Shown here: in pieces, positions 37,580 to 48,839 of the stretch
How positions within the stretch are numbered: the first letter of the stretch is position 1
Layout: each line of letters begins with the position of its first letter
Source: Coccinella septempunctata
Lineage: Eukaryota; Arthropoda; Insecta; Coleoptera; Coccinellidae
NCBI RefSeq assembly: GCF_907165205.1
Contig: NC_058192.1
Location: 2,356,001-2,420,000 of the forward strand
DNA length: 64,000 nt
Reading direction: 5' to 3'
The notes under the pieces: generated by a model
Told to the model about the DNA's origin: nothing
Seen by the model: only the letters and a program-made list of their open reading frames with translations
The model's database searches: none
Translations under genes and position numbers: made by a program

Positions 37580-40500
37580 ATGGCAAAAGGTTTATATCAA
37601 GGAATCTTCCAGTCAAAGGCGCTGTACAAAATCTATGGGAATCAATACGGTTATTCCACAAGAATACATTCCTATCATAAGCGAAGACATGAGAAATTAG
37701 GAAATAGGAATTTTTCTACTTCGAATAAAGAAACTTTAGGAGTACCTTATGAAAAACTGTCCATTGGCGTCCCTAAGGAAGTGTGGAAAAACGAGAGAAG
37801 GTAAGACAGTGTCTTTTGAATCTAGAATGCTCCAATACCAACAGATTTCCTATTATATAATTAATGATGTCTAATTAATTAGTACACCTTGACGTGGTGA
37901 TGAATACACGTGATAATCTGAATGCAAAATATAATTATCACCGTCAGAATGTGTGAAATTTGATACAAAGAAGAATTCGATAATAGTTTTGTTTTCTTGA
38001 AATTGTTTTTTTCCATATGAGGAGAGTAATAATCGATTTTCTGCGTATGGGAGATCACCTATTTCCCTGACAATAAGTGGATGTTTTTCAGGGTGGCTCT
38101 CACTCCATCAGTTGCTACAACACTCATCAAAAAAGGTTTTACGGTCCACGTGGAGGAGGATGCTGGTATCGGTGCAACTTTTAGAAATGAAGATTACCTC
38201 AATGCCGGATGCTTCGTGAAAGATGGTTCATCTGTATTTCAGTCAGGTATAATTTTGTTTATTTTTAGGATTTTTACAACTTCACTTCATATCAGTGCAT
38301 TGAAACCAAAATTCAGTTTTTTTTTCACCGCTTCGCTCGATCGAGCATTAGAAATATGTAAATTCGGCAAGTGAGTTTGTAGCAAACATCTCAGGATCAA
38401 AATGGAAGATTTGATCGAAATCATGTCCTAGTTATTTGATTAAAGCACAATTAGTTCGCAACATTCAATTCTCAAGAGCATCATTCACATATTCTCTATC
38501 TAGCCGCCGAAGAATCCCACAAATAGCTTATTCATAAGAGTATCATTCGTCCTTGATTCACCATAAAAACGTTTCAATATTTATTCGAATTTATTTCGGG
38601 ATAGATATCGGAATCAGTGGCGTAGCAAGCTTTTATTCATCAGAACCTGGATTAAATTTGGCTTTCAAAAATGAAATTCTCTGATTTTGTTAATCTCGTT
38701 CCCTAGATATTGTCCTGAAGGTGAGACAGCCGCAAGAGAATGAAGTCGAGAAGTTCAAGGATTACGCAACCCTCATATCCTTCCTGTACCCAGGAAATAA
38801 TACTCCCCTGGTCAACAAACTGGCGGAAAAGAAAATAACTGCTTTCGGTGAGTTTTAAAAACTTCTCGGTTCGATTTGAACTTAATAGAACGAAATTCTA
38901 GCCATGGACTGCATTCCTAGGATAACCCGAGCACAAGTATTCGACGCTTTGAGCTCCATGGCCAATATTTCTGGGTATAGGGCCGTTGTTGAAGCAGCCA
39001 ACCACTTCCCAAGATTTTTCTCAGGTATGCAATTAACTTAATCTGTTCTCTATCGAAAAAACAAGAGTATACTTCTTGTAGGGCAGATAACAGCTGCAGG
39101 AAAAGTACCTCCTGCGAAGGTTCTCATCATTGGTGGAGGTGTAGCAGGTTTAGCAGCAGCAGGCCAGGCGAAAGCTATGGGTGCAATAGTTAGAGCTTTT
39201 GATACTAGGTCAGCAGTGAAGGAGCAAATTGAATCAATGGGAGCTGAGTTTCTCACTATAAACATTAAGGCGAGTAGACTAGACTTGTTACCAGAATGTT
39301 CAAACTGATAAAAATGTTCGATATTTCAGGAAGAGGGAGGAACATCTGCTGGGTACAGCAAGGAAATGTCCAAGGAATTCATTGATGCAGAACATGCTTT
39401 GTTTGCGAAGCAGTGCAAAGAAGTTGACATCATAATATCCACGGCTCTTATACCAGGAAAAAAAGCCCCATTATTGATTTTGAAGGTTAATCCCCATATT
39501 CCATATCCCCAATAAAACATTAATTATTTTCGTACTTACAGGAACACGTCCTTTCTATGAAACCTGGTAGTGTAATTGTAGATCTAGCAGCTGAAGCTGG
39601 TGGTAACGTTGAAACTACCAAACCAGGAGAAATCTACAATCTCAACGGCATCACACATATAGGATTGACCGATTTAGCTAGTAGATTACCCACCCAAAGT
39701 TCCACTTTGTACGCAAACAACGTGTCGAAGTTTTTACTATCGATGTGTAAGTGACGAAGAAAAAATTAGGTCTTCCAATAATCGCAATATATTTTCAGGC
39801 GATAAAGACGTGTTCAAAGTCAATTTAGAGGATGAAGTTGTCAGAGGAAGCATCGTACTAGACAAGGGAAAACTATTATGGCCGGCACCACCTTTGTCAG
39901 TTTCGTTAACACCTCCTCCTCCACCAAAAGCTAAGGCAACAGCAGAGAAACAAAAAGAAGAGGAAAAAAAGAACCCTCTCCTAGCCACAGTTCAAGAATC
40001 ACTTATGTGCACGGCAGGTAAAGAATTTTAGAGGTGTATGTAGAAGCAGAGAAAAATCTGTTTGTTTTTAGGCCTTGGAACCGTTTTAGGTTTAGGAGTA
40101 GCCTCTCCAAACGCTGCATTCACGTCTATGTTAACAACCTTCGGTTTATCTGGAATCGTCGGTTATCACACTGTTTGGGGTGTCACCCCAGCTCTTCATT
40201 CACCTCTTATGTCTGTTACTAATGCTATCTCAGGAATAACTGCAGTAGGAGGTCTTCTCCTGATGAATGGAGGATATTACCCAACAAACTCCGTGGAGGT
40301 AATTGAATTTCACGAATGCTCGACTATCTGAGTACAAATATTGTTATGTTGAAGGCTCTGGCTGCTTCTGCCGCTTTCATCTCGTTCATAAATATATTTG
40401 GAGGATTTTTGGTCACCAAACGTATGTTGGATATGTTCAAAAGACCAGGAGATCCGAAGGAATACAGTTTCCTTTATGGTATACCTGCTGCAGGTTTCTT

Positions 40501-43017
40501 GGGAGGATATGGTTATGCTGCAGTGGCTGGATTGCCTGAAATCCACCAAGCAGCTTACTTGGCAGCGTCCTTATGCTGTGTCGGAGCTTTGGCTGGTCTT
40601 AGCTCCCAGAAGACAGCCAGATGGGGAAACAATATTGGTATGGTAAGTGTTGAAGGGACAATTTCCGGCCCGATGGGTTTTTCGTCTGAATGATGTTTTA
40701 GATTGGAGTTGCTGGGGGTATTGCTGCCACCTTAGGCCAACTGGATCTCACACCGGAAGTATTAGCCCAGATAGCCGGATGTGCATTGGGTGGAGGAGCT
40801 TTAGGAACATTTATAGCGAAAAAAATCGAAATAACTGATCTACCTCAATTAGTAGCTGCATTCCACAGGTTGGTGGACGTTTTGGAGTCAATAGAATCGA
40901 TTTTTAACAGTTTTATATTTCAGTCTGGTTGGTCTTGCTGCAGTATTAACTTGTGGGGCTACCTTTATCCATGATTTCCCATCTTTTGCCGCCGATCCAG
41001 CGGCCAATGTTGTAAAAACCGCTCTTTTCCTTGGAACTTACATCGGTGGAGTTACATTCAGTGGATCTTTGGTAGCTTATGGAAAACTGCAAGGACTTCT
41101 AAACTCCGCTCCTCTGCTTTTACCTGGAAGGCATGCCTTGAATAGCGGACTGATGTTGGGAAGTTTAGGAGCTGGGGGATATCTTTTCTACGATCCAACA
41201 CTGATGGGTGGTCTGGGAGCTCTTGGTACAACGGCTGCACTTTCCGCTACCATGGGCGTCACCTTAACATCGGCAATTGGAGGTAGGTTCTTCATTTTTG
41301 AGCGGAATGTGTTGATGTTTATTCAAATTTTATAGGTGCTGATATGCCAGTGGTAATTACTGTTTTGAATAGTTACTCCGGGTGGGCTTTATGTGCTGAG
41401 GGTTTCATGTTGAATAACAACTTGATGACTATCGTTGGTGCCCTAATTGGATCTTCTGGTGCTATTCTGTCATATATTATGTGCAAGGTGAATATTTGTT
41501 TGACTCTGCCACGTCTTAGTATCACAAAACTAACAAATTATGTTTCAGGCCATGAACAGATCTTTGCCGAACGTTATTCTAGGCGGTTATGGTACTTCTA
41601 GTACTGGTTCTGGCAAACCAATGGAAATCACTGGTACCCACACTGAGGTCAACCTAGAGGGGGCCGTGGAAGCCATCAAGAATGCGAAAAATGTCATCAT
41701 TGTACCCGGTTACGGTCTTTGTGTAGCGAAGGCTCAATATCCCATTGCCGAAATGGTCAGTACACTGAAAAGTCAAGGCAAAAATGTCAGGTTTGCCATT
41801 CATCCAGTGGCAGGTAAGCCTCTCTCATGATTCCTAAACTACAGACGCTGATATTTCACACGAAAGTTTGTTATTTCCGAAGCCTGAGGTGTTTTTGAGA
41901 TTGTAAACTCAATCTTTTTCAATCCCGGAATTTCATCGAGCAGAAAAATCATCGTAGATCTAATTGTGATACATATTCCAAAAAAACAACTCTTCTAGTA
42001 ATAAATCTCAAAATTTCAACTACCTCGGTGTAACCGTTAGGTCTTGACGAATTTTTAACTGACACCATGCATCTTTTTGGCAATTTTTCGATAGTCACCT
42101 TTCGAGTGGATTTTCTCTCAATAACAATAACCAAAGATGGAAATGTGATACATATTATGAAAGAGAACCTCTTCTAGTAATATATCTGAGAATTTCATCC
42201 ATCTCGGCACAACCGTTCGGTCTTGACGAAGTTTTAACTGACCCCATCTTTTTGGGAATTTTTCGATAGTCACCTTTCGAGTGGATTATCTTCCAGGAAA
42301 ATCATCGTAGATCTGAATGTTATACATATTATGAAAGAGCAACTCTTCTTGTAATAAATATGAAAATTTCATCCATCTTGGTGCGACCATCCAGTCTTGA
42401 GGAAGTTTCAACTGACCTTGACCCCATCTTTTTGGGAATTTTTCGAAGGTCAACTTTCGAGTCGCGTATCTCCCAGAAAAATCATCGTAGATTTAAGTGT
42501 AATACATATTCTAAAAAAGCAGCTCTTTTAGTAATAAATCTCGAAATTTCATCGACCTCAGTGCAACCGTTAGGTCTTGACGAATTTTTAACTGACCTCA
42601 TCTTTTTCGGGATTTATAGGACAGATATTGGCAATGATAAAATTGATTTCCGTAGGTCGCATGCCTGGTCAGCTGAATGTCTTGCTCGCCGAAGCTGGTG
42701 TGCCCTACGACGACGTTTTCGAGATGGAGGAAATCAACGACGATTTTCCATCAACCGATCTAGTCCTAGTCATAGGAGCCAACGATACAGTCAACAGTGC
42801 CGCTGAAGATGATCCCAATTCAGCGATTGCTGGAATGCCGGTTCTCAAAGTATGGAACGCTGAACACGTCATCGTCATGAAAAGATCACTAGGGGTAGGT
42901 TACGCTGCCGTCGACAACCCCGTTTTCTACAAACCCAACACCTCCATGTTGCTCGGGGACGCTAAGAAGACTTGTGATCAGCTTCTTGCCAAGATAAAGG
43001 AGGAGAGTGAAGCTTAG
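37580..43017 (+). CDS. NNT: Proton-translocating NAD(P) transhydrogenase, mitochondrial
   Basis: This inner-membrane enzyme uses the proton gradient to reduce NADP+ with NADH. Fifteen exons are 37580-37800, 38092-38246, 38707-38847, 38902-39024, 39082-39269, 39330-39485, 39542-39746, 39799-40017, 40072-40298, 40355-40642, 40702-40868, 40924-41282, 41336-41487, 41549-41813 and 42656-43017. They join to 1075 residues (bovine about 1086). A basic Tyr/Ser-rich leader precedes the NAD-binding domain, with GGGVAG at 231-236. A hinge with five prolines (435-439) and a charged linker follows, then many membrane helices. The NADP-binding domain has GYG at 921-923, HPVAGRMPGQLNVLLAEAG, GANDTVNSAAEDDPNS and KRSLGVGYAAVDN. 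Intron 5 has GC..AG ends. Intron 9 is only 56 bases. A TTACAG acceptor at 37553-37558 suggests a 5' UTR intron. Confidence 0.96.
41940..42615 (+). repeat. Family B tandem repeat, about 177 bp unit, 4 copies
   Basis: Inside the last NNT intron, ACATATT recurs at 41971, 42150, 42324 and 42504, spacings of 174-180 bases. Each unit also carries CTTCTAGTAATAAAT, CGTTCGGTCTTGACGA-like and CATCTTTTTGGGAATTTTTC segments. Units are roughly 85-90% alike by eye. The array stops about 40 bases before the final NNT exon without disturbing its acceptor. The same family appears at 13140-13261 and, inverted, at 46790-47060. Confidence 0.85.
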
Positions 43018-43195
43018 GCTAGAGATAAGTAGGATTTTCAAGACTGAAACTCTTATAGTTAAGATCGGAACTGTATAGATATTAAAAAAATTATATATTA
43101 TATTACATCCTCCATAGGATCAATTTTACACGAATTTTTATCAATAAGTTTCTTCATGGTGCTTAATTTTGACGTAAAGGGCGTTAAAAAAAACT

Positions 43196-43286
43196 CATCA
43201 AGTAGGCTATGGAATATTGAAAGTTGACGTTTTGTGTTGAAGTTCGAAATACAAAATGTCAACTTTCTCCAGAGCCTACTTGACGA
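43196..43286. repeat. Foldback element downstream of NNT
   Basis: CATCAAGTAGGCTATGGA near 43196 and TCCAGAGCCTACTTGACGA near 43268-43286 are imperfectly complementary. The inner arms AAAGTTGACGTTTTGT and ACAAAATGTCAACTTT also pair with a single mismatch. About 15 bases form the loop. AGTAGGCTATGGAA recurs in IDH intron 1 near 31937, suggesting a dispersed small element. Confidence 0.6.
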
Positions 43287-44446
43287 CTCCCTCGTTTTTT
43301 GAACTGTCCTTATTCTGCGATATACAAATTTTATCGCTGCGTATTTCATCTTCTCTTTCTCATTTCTTATGTTTTTAATGTTCCTAAATTTCGTGGAAAA
43401 CAAGGAACATCAGCAAATGCATCACGTTTTTTCATTTTTAAATTTCATTGATACGAAGAACAAGTATTTCAAATGTTTCCCATTGGAAATATATGTATTT
43501 TTCATGTGAAATTCTACGCTCGAATAAAGGAATTCCAAAATTCGAATTTCAAAAATACTCATTTGGAATGCTTTATTCGAAATCAGTTCGAAAATCATTG
43601 TATCCCCCAAATTCAAGTAGGTCTTCCTTCTATTTGACGGATAAGATGATTTAACAGAGTATTTTCATTATCAACCTTCGAATAATTCGATTATTGATTA
43701 ACTGATAGAGAATTTTAATTATACCTTATTATTAGATCTTTTTTATTTTAGATATAAATATATGTATCAATTAGGAACTTCCATTATTCGGAATAATTTC
43801 ACACTCATATATTCTAAACAAAAATTAATTCTCATCGAAATTCACAATATTCGAAAAATGGAGGTTCCCAAAAAATTTAAATGAATATTTCTCCTATTTT
43901 TAGGATAACTTGTATGATAATGAATGATAGAACCTATGTTCTTGTAGGATTACACACTTGAAATTTTTTTAATTATTTTGTCTTTTGTGAATACGTACTA
44001 CAAAACTACCATAAAGCTTCTACACCTTATAAAATATAATTGTATAAAGATTTGGATTACAAAAAATATATTCGGTTATGTTTAAAAATCTTTTTTTCTC
44101 CTATATACCTCTCCTAAATAATACTATCATAATTTTTGAAGGCATGAGTGAATTTGAAATTTAAATTTATTTTAACTTGAAAATTAAACTTCCAAGACTC
44201 ACGTCACCTATTGGGTAACCTACGAACTTGTCGTTACTCAGCGGTAGTTCTCTTTAATTTGTAGGCAGACAAATTTTCAAAACGTGATCAATGTTTTGAT
44301 TTCAACGAGTTGTCAAATGTGACACCTCGATAAAATTAAAATACGAAATACACGTCCCTTCTAGAGATATGCCGCCGAATATAAAGTCCACCATAAAGTG
44401 AAAATGTAAAGACACATCAAATATTGTTTTTGTCGTGATAAATAAA
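43287..44446. other. Intergenic between NNT and ALG9
   Basis: AT-rich sequence with no recognised gene. The last 250 bases before ALG9 should contain its promoter and 5' UTR. A short upstream ATG frame starting at 44370 (MPPNIKS, then stop) would be a minor upstream ORF if transcribed. Confidence 0.4.
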
Positions 44447-46639
44447 ATGGGTCGTGCAACCGCTTCTCTCAAACTCCGCCAAAATGCAACGAAGCCGAGA
44501 AAAGAAATGAAAACCAAAGATACAAAAAGAGGTTCCAAACTGCAAACGTAATGTTGCTCTTTCCTGTTAGTTCAACTCGAAATGAATGATATGATTTTAG
44601 AAAACCACCAGAAACTAGTCGTTCGCCCCTTTTATTTCCTGCTGGAGATACTGCATTCAAAGCTATATTATCAGCAAGGTTTTGTGCTGCAATTTGGTCT
44701 CATATCACTGACTGTGATGAAACTTTCAACTATTGGGAACCAATGCATTTTTTGAGTGAGCAGATTGAGCATAATTCGTGAAACAGCAATTTTGTAACTT
44801 GTACTGTTTCGTTTCAGTATTCGGAAAAGGATTACAAACCTGGGAATATAGTCCACAGTTCGCTTTAAGATCTTATACATACATACTTTTTCATGCTGTA
44901 CCTGCACTAATATATCACAAATTGTTCCAACCAAATCCATTGCTCATTTTTTACTTCACAAGATGTCTTTTAGGGTTACTCGCAGCATTCTTTGAAGTCT
45001 ATTTCTATAAGTAAGAATTGATTATGTATTAATTTGTTTTTATTGCATAACGTTTATTGTCATCAGGGCTGTCTGTCGTGAATTTGGGATACACATAGGT
45101 AGGTTATGCTTAGCATTCCTCTTGTTTTCACCGGGCATGTTCATTTCAAGTACAGCATTTCTACCATCATCTTTTGCCATGTACATGTTTATGGGGGCAT
45201 GCTCTGCCTGGTGGGGACGAAATTATAACTTGGCTGTATTTTTCACAGCTCTAGGATCGCTTTTAGGTGAGCATCACAAATATTTTGTGTTATTAGGTCC
45301 TGAGAATATTCGTTTCAGGTTGGCCTTTTGCTGCCCTATTAGGGGTTCCAATAGCATACGACATGCTAGTCAGACAAAAGTTGTACAAAGATTTTGTAAT
45401 GTGGTCTAGTATTTCAGCAACAGTTATATTGTTGCCGATGACTATCATAGACTCAATGTATTATGGAAAATTGGTTATTGCGCCTCTGAATATTGTTAAA
45501 TATAACGTATTAGGAGGAGCGGGACCTGAACTCTATGGTACTGAACCGTTCACATTTTATATCATAAATGGATTTCTGAACTTCAATTTTGTATGGGTAA
45601 ATACGATCATTTCATTCGTCATTCAGTAGCATTGTGAATTCTATATTTTTTTAGATATTGGCTCTTTTGAGTCCTTTTGCTATAAGCGCTTATTATTTAT
45701 TTGTACCAACAAAGCAGCCAACAACTTTCATTCTGCCTTACTGGATTTCCTTGAGCCCGATTTTATTATGGATGGTTGTGTTTATGTTCCAACCTCACAA
45801 GGAAGAAAGGTGAGTTGTAAAGGTTATTCTACACCGATGAAACTTTTCCCATTTTTACCGAATTTCAGATTTCTGTTTCCGATCTATCCCATGATATGTT
45901 TATGTGGGGCCATTACGCTTGATGTGATACAAAAATTAGCGTTCCGAGTATGGACTATATTCAATACAATGCCACCTGGTACCCACTATTTGGATAAGAC
46001 AATGTTCATCATGTATTTCACGATCATAGTGACAAGTTTGTTAGGTAGAATTAAAAATAATCGATGTGAATCATAATTCAGTACTAGTGTGGTTTTTTTT
46101 CAGGTATATCCCGGATTTGTGCGCTTTACAGATATTATCATGCGCCCATGGATCTGCTGATGGAGGTTAACAAATACCCCCTTGATTTCAAAGTACCTGA
46201 AAAAACCAACATAAATGTGTGCATCGGAAAGGATTGGCATAGGTTTCCTAATTCCTTTTTTCTACCCAACACCCAATGGGACATACGTTTCATCAAGTCG
46301 GAGTTCGATGGAATGCTGCCAGCACCTTATGCCACTACAGAAAATGCAACCAGTATCGTCCACGATCATTTCAACGATAAAAACTTAGAGAACCCCAATG
46401 TGTACATTAATATCAATAAATGCCATTTCTTGTTAGATTTAGATTTGGGGAAGGAGACTGTTTTAGAGCCGAACTATGGCTCTATGACTAACAGATGGAA
46501 AATTATAACGTCTTATAGTTTTCTCAACAGTGAAAAATCTAATAAGTTCTTCAGAGCTTTTTTTATACCGTATTTGAGTAGTAACTATATCGAGTTTGGG
46601 AACTTCAGTCTGTTGAGGACGAAATATATATGGAAGTGA
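44447..46639 (+). CDS. ALG9: Alpha-1,2-mannosyltransferase ALG9
   Basis: This multi-pass ER enzyme adds the seventh and ninth mannoses to the lipid-linked oligosaccharide for N-glycosylation, using dolichyl-phosphate mannose. Exons are 44447-44547, 44601-44755, 44818-45010, 45067-45266, 45319-45596, 45655-45809, 45869-46044 and 46104-46639, joining to 597 residues (human about 611). The luminal catalytic motif of this glycosyltransferase family appears as DCDETFNYWEP, with Asp73-Glu74. Other ALG9 hallmarks are LQTWEYSPQFALRSYTY, SAFLPSSFAMY, YYGKLVIAPLNIVKYNV, YGTEPFTFYIINGFLNFN, FQPHKEERFLFPIYP, LCGAITL and the C-terminal VCIGKDWHRFPNSFFLP. Successive hydrophobic stretches fit the known many-helix topology. 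The N-terminal 35 residues are basic and face the cytosol. All introns are short (50-70 bases). Confidence 0.95.
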
Positions 46640-46789
46640 ATTTTAGTGTTTGATTTATTTCATTTCCTTTCCTTTCCCAAGCCAAACTCCTTGATTTTTT
46701 TTTATAAAGAATGTTACATAAAGAAAAAAGTTACACTAAAAAGAAAATTCTACAACACAGTCGAAATTTTCAAAGCAAATGTGTGACCC

Positions 46790-47060
46790 AGATGGGGTCA
46801 GTTAAAACATCCTCAAGACCGAACGGTTGTGCCGAGATGGATGAAATTTTCAGATTTATTACTAGAAGAGTTGCTCTTTCAGAATATGTAAAACATTTGG
46901 ATCTAGGATGATGTTCCTGGAAGATACGCTACTCGAATGTTGACCTTCGAAAAATTCCCAAAAAGATGGGGTCAGTTAAAAATTCATCAAGACCGAACGG
47001 TTGTGCCGAGATGGATGAAATTCTCAGATATATTACTAGAAGAGTTGCTCTTCTCAATTT
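46790..47060 (-). repeat. Family B tandem repeat, two copies, inverted
   Basis: AAGACCGAACGGTTGTGCCG occurs at about 46815 and 46989, 174 bases apart, each followed by GAGATGGATGAAATT and TTACTAGAAGAGTTGCTCTT. These are the complement of the family B unit in NNT. The copies lie between the ALG9 stop and the aldo-keto reductase promoter, outside both genes. An accidental frame through them (46711-46911) is not a gene. Confidence 0.8.
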
Positions 47061-47242
47061 AATGTAAAAGAGTTACTTTGACAACTAGTACGGTCCTGTG
47101 ATAATTTTAAATCTAACCTAGCATTATCGGTTTACATTGACCAGATAAAACCGAACTCATGAACAAATAGGTAGTAAGCTGTTGTCGCAGCAATTCGATT
47201 GTTTTATATACACGATCATTTAATTCCTCTCGTAAAACGAAA

Positions 47243-48765
47243 ATGGTGGATTTTCCCCCGACCTTCGTTGATGGCTTCCATGATGAGAAAAAAATCAGAA
47301 AAATGAAGTACAATAAGCTGGGGCCCACAGATCTAATGGTTTCAAGATTATCACTGGGAAGTGGTGGATTTAGCCATTTTTATGGGTAAAGTTGATGTTG
47401 ATGTATTGCTTTGTTAAATGGGGATACTTCGGTATTCCAGGTCCGCATTAAGGTGTTGGGGGTCCGATATGTGCCAAAAGTTCCTGGTTGAATTAGATTT
47501 GTTAAATTTTAATACTTCAGTAAGAGAATAAAATGTATCCATTAATTAATATAGGGACTATTCACTGGAAGAATGCAGATTGTTAGTGAGGGAATCTTTG
47601 GAATCAGGGATCAACTATATAGACACAGGACCCTGGTATGGACATGGCACAGCTGAAAAAATTTTGGGCCAAGTGCGTTAAACTTTTTAAATATCAATCA
47701 TCCAATTATTTTTTATTTTATCTTAGTGTCTTCGGGATATACCAAGACAAGCATATTACATTGGCAGTAAAGTTGGGAGATATGAAGCTGACCCCAAATT
47801 TATGTTCGATTTTTCGGCAGAGAAAACCAGGGAGAGCGTAAAGAAATCTTTGGAAACACTCGGTGTGGGGTACATTGATGTCATGCAGGTGAAGGATTTG
47901 AGTTTATATTGTGAAAAATAAAGCCATGCATGATTTCTTTGGAAAATTTCAATTAATTTCAGGTTCATGACTGTGAATTTGCATCCTCCCTGGACATAAT
48001 CTTGAATGAAACTCTCCCAACCCTGCAGGAATTCGTAAATGAAGGAAAAATACGTTTTATCGGGATAACTGGGTATCCCAATTCAATCCTGAAGGAAGTC
48101 ATTGAAAGATCTCGAGTGAAAATCAGTACAGTACTTTCTTACACGAGACTGACAATGATCGATCGAAGTTTGAATGAATTCATTCCCTTTTATAAGGTGA
48201 AATATATATTTTCACCTACGTATTTCTTGATTTACTTCAGTTTTAGACGCATGACATCGGAATCATCAACGCTTCAGTACATGCAATGGGACTTTTGACA
48301 AACGGTGGGCCTCAAATATGGCATCCAGCCTCTGATTATTTGAAAAAGATTTGTTTGGAAGCGGGTAATTTTTGTAAGGTAGTGAAAGATGTTTTCGCTT
48401 TTCAATATTAAAAGAAAATTACAGATTTAATGGATTGTTGCAGGAAAATGGGGTTGAATTGGGAAAATTGGCGTTGCACTTCGCACTGCTGCAAAATGGT
48501 CCAGATACGATACTAACAGGGGTTAACACACGTGCATTATTCGAAATCAATTTGGATGTAGTTCAGAATGGACTGAGTGAAAAAGAATTACAGGTCTATG
48601 AGGAAGTGATGATAAGGTGTGGACTAATTTTTGTTCCAATATTCGAAACGATTCTGTTTTAACATGCTTTTCTGTCACAGGTTCTTTTCTGCGCTGGAAG
48701 AAACGCATTGGGAAGGAGTTGAATTGAAGAAATTCGCCGAAGATTCGTACTCCGCTTTTCTGTAG
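47243..48765 (+). CDS. Aldo-keto reductase, L-galactose dehydrogenase-like
   Basis: This is a cytosolic TIM-barrel NAD(P)H oxidoreductase. Exons are 47243-47385, 47555-47672, 47727-47888, 47963-48196, 48247-48378, 48444-48616 and 48681-48765, joining to 348 residues. The barrel begins MKYNKLGPTDLMVSRLSLGS. The catalytic tetrad is complete: Asp71 and Tyr76 in NYIDTGPWYG, Lys102 in YYIGSKVGRY and His143 in VMQVHDCEF. Further markers are KIRFIGITGY, GIINASVHAMGLLTNGGP and ALHFALLQNG. The last two and overall length place it with the plant L-galactose dehydrogenase-like group, whose insect substrate is not known to me. The exon 2 donor (GTGCGT) is less usual but required by the frame. A TATA-like ATATACACG precedes the start by about 40 bases. 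Confidence 0.92.
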
Positions 48766-48818
48766 TTTTTGTACCTATCGAATACCTTTATATTCATATT
48801 TTATACGTTGAGAAAGTC

Positions 48819-48824
48819 AATAAA
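48819..48824 (+). terminator. Poly(A) signal of the aldo-keto reductase gene
   Basis: AATAAA lies 54 bases after the stop codon, followed by a T-rich stretch (48846-48854). This is the normal arrangement for 3' end formation. Confidence 0.75.
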
Positions 48825-48839
48825 GTCCGTAAATAATTT

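Noticed and set aside
42360..42806. 148-codon frame overlapping the last NNT exon
   Set aside because: It runs through intron repeats and then reads the NNT exon in the wrong frame.
46711..46911. 66-codon frame after ALG9
   Set aside because: It runs through inverted family B repeat copies and has no separate support.
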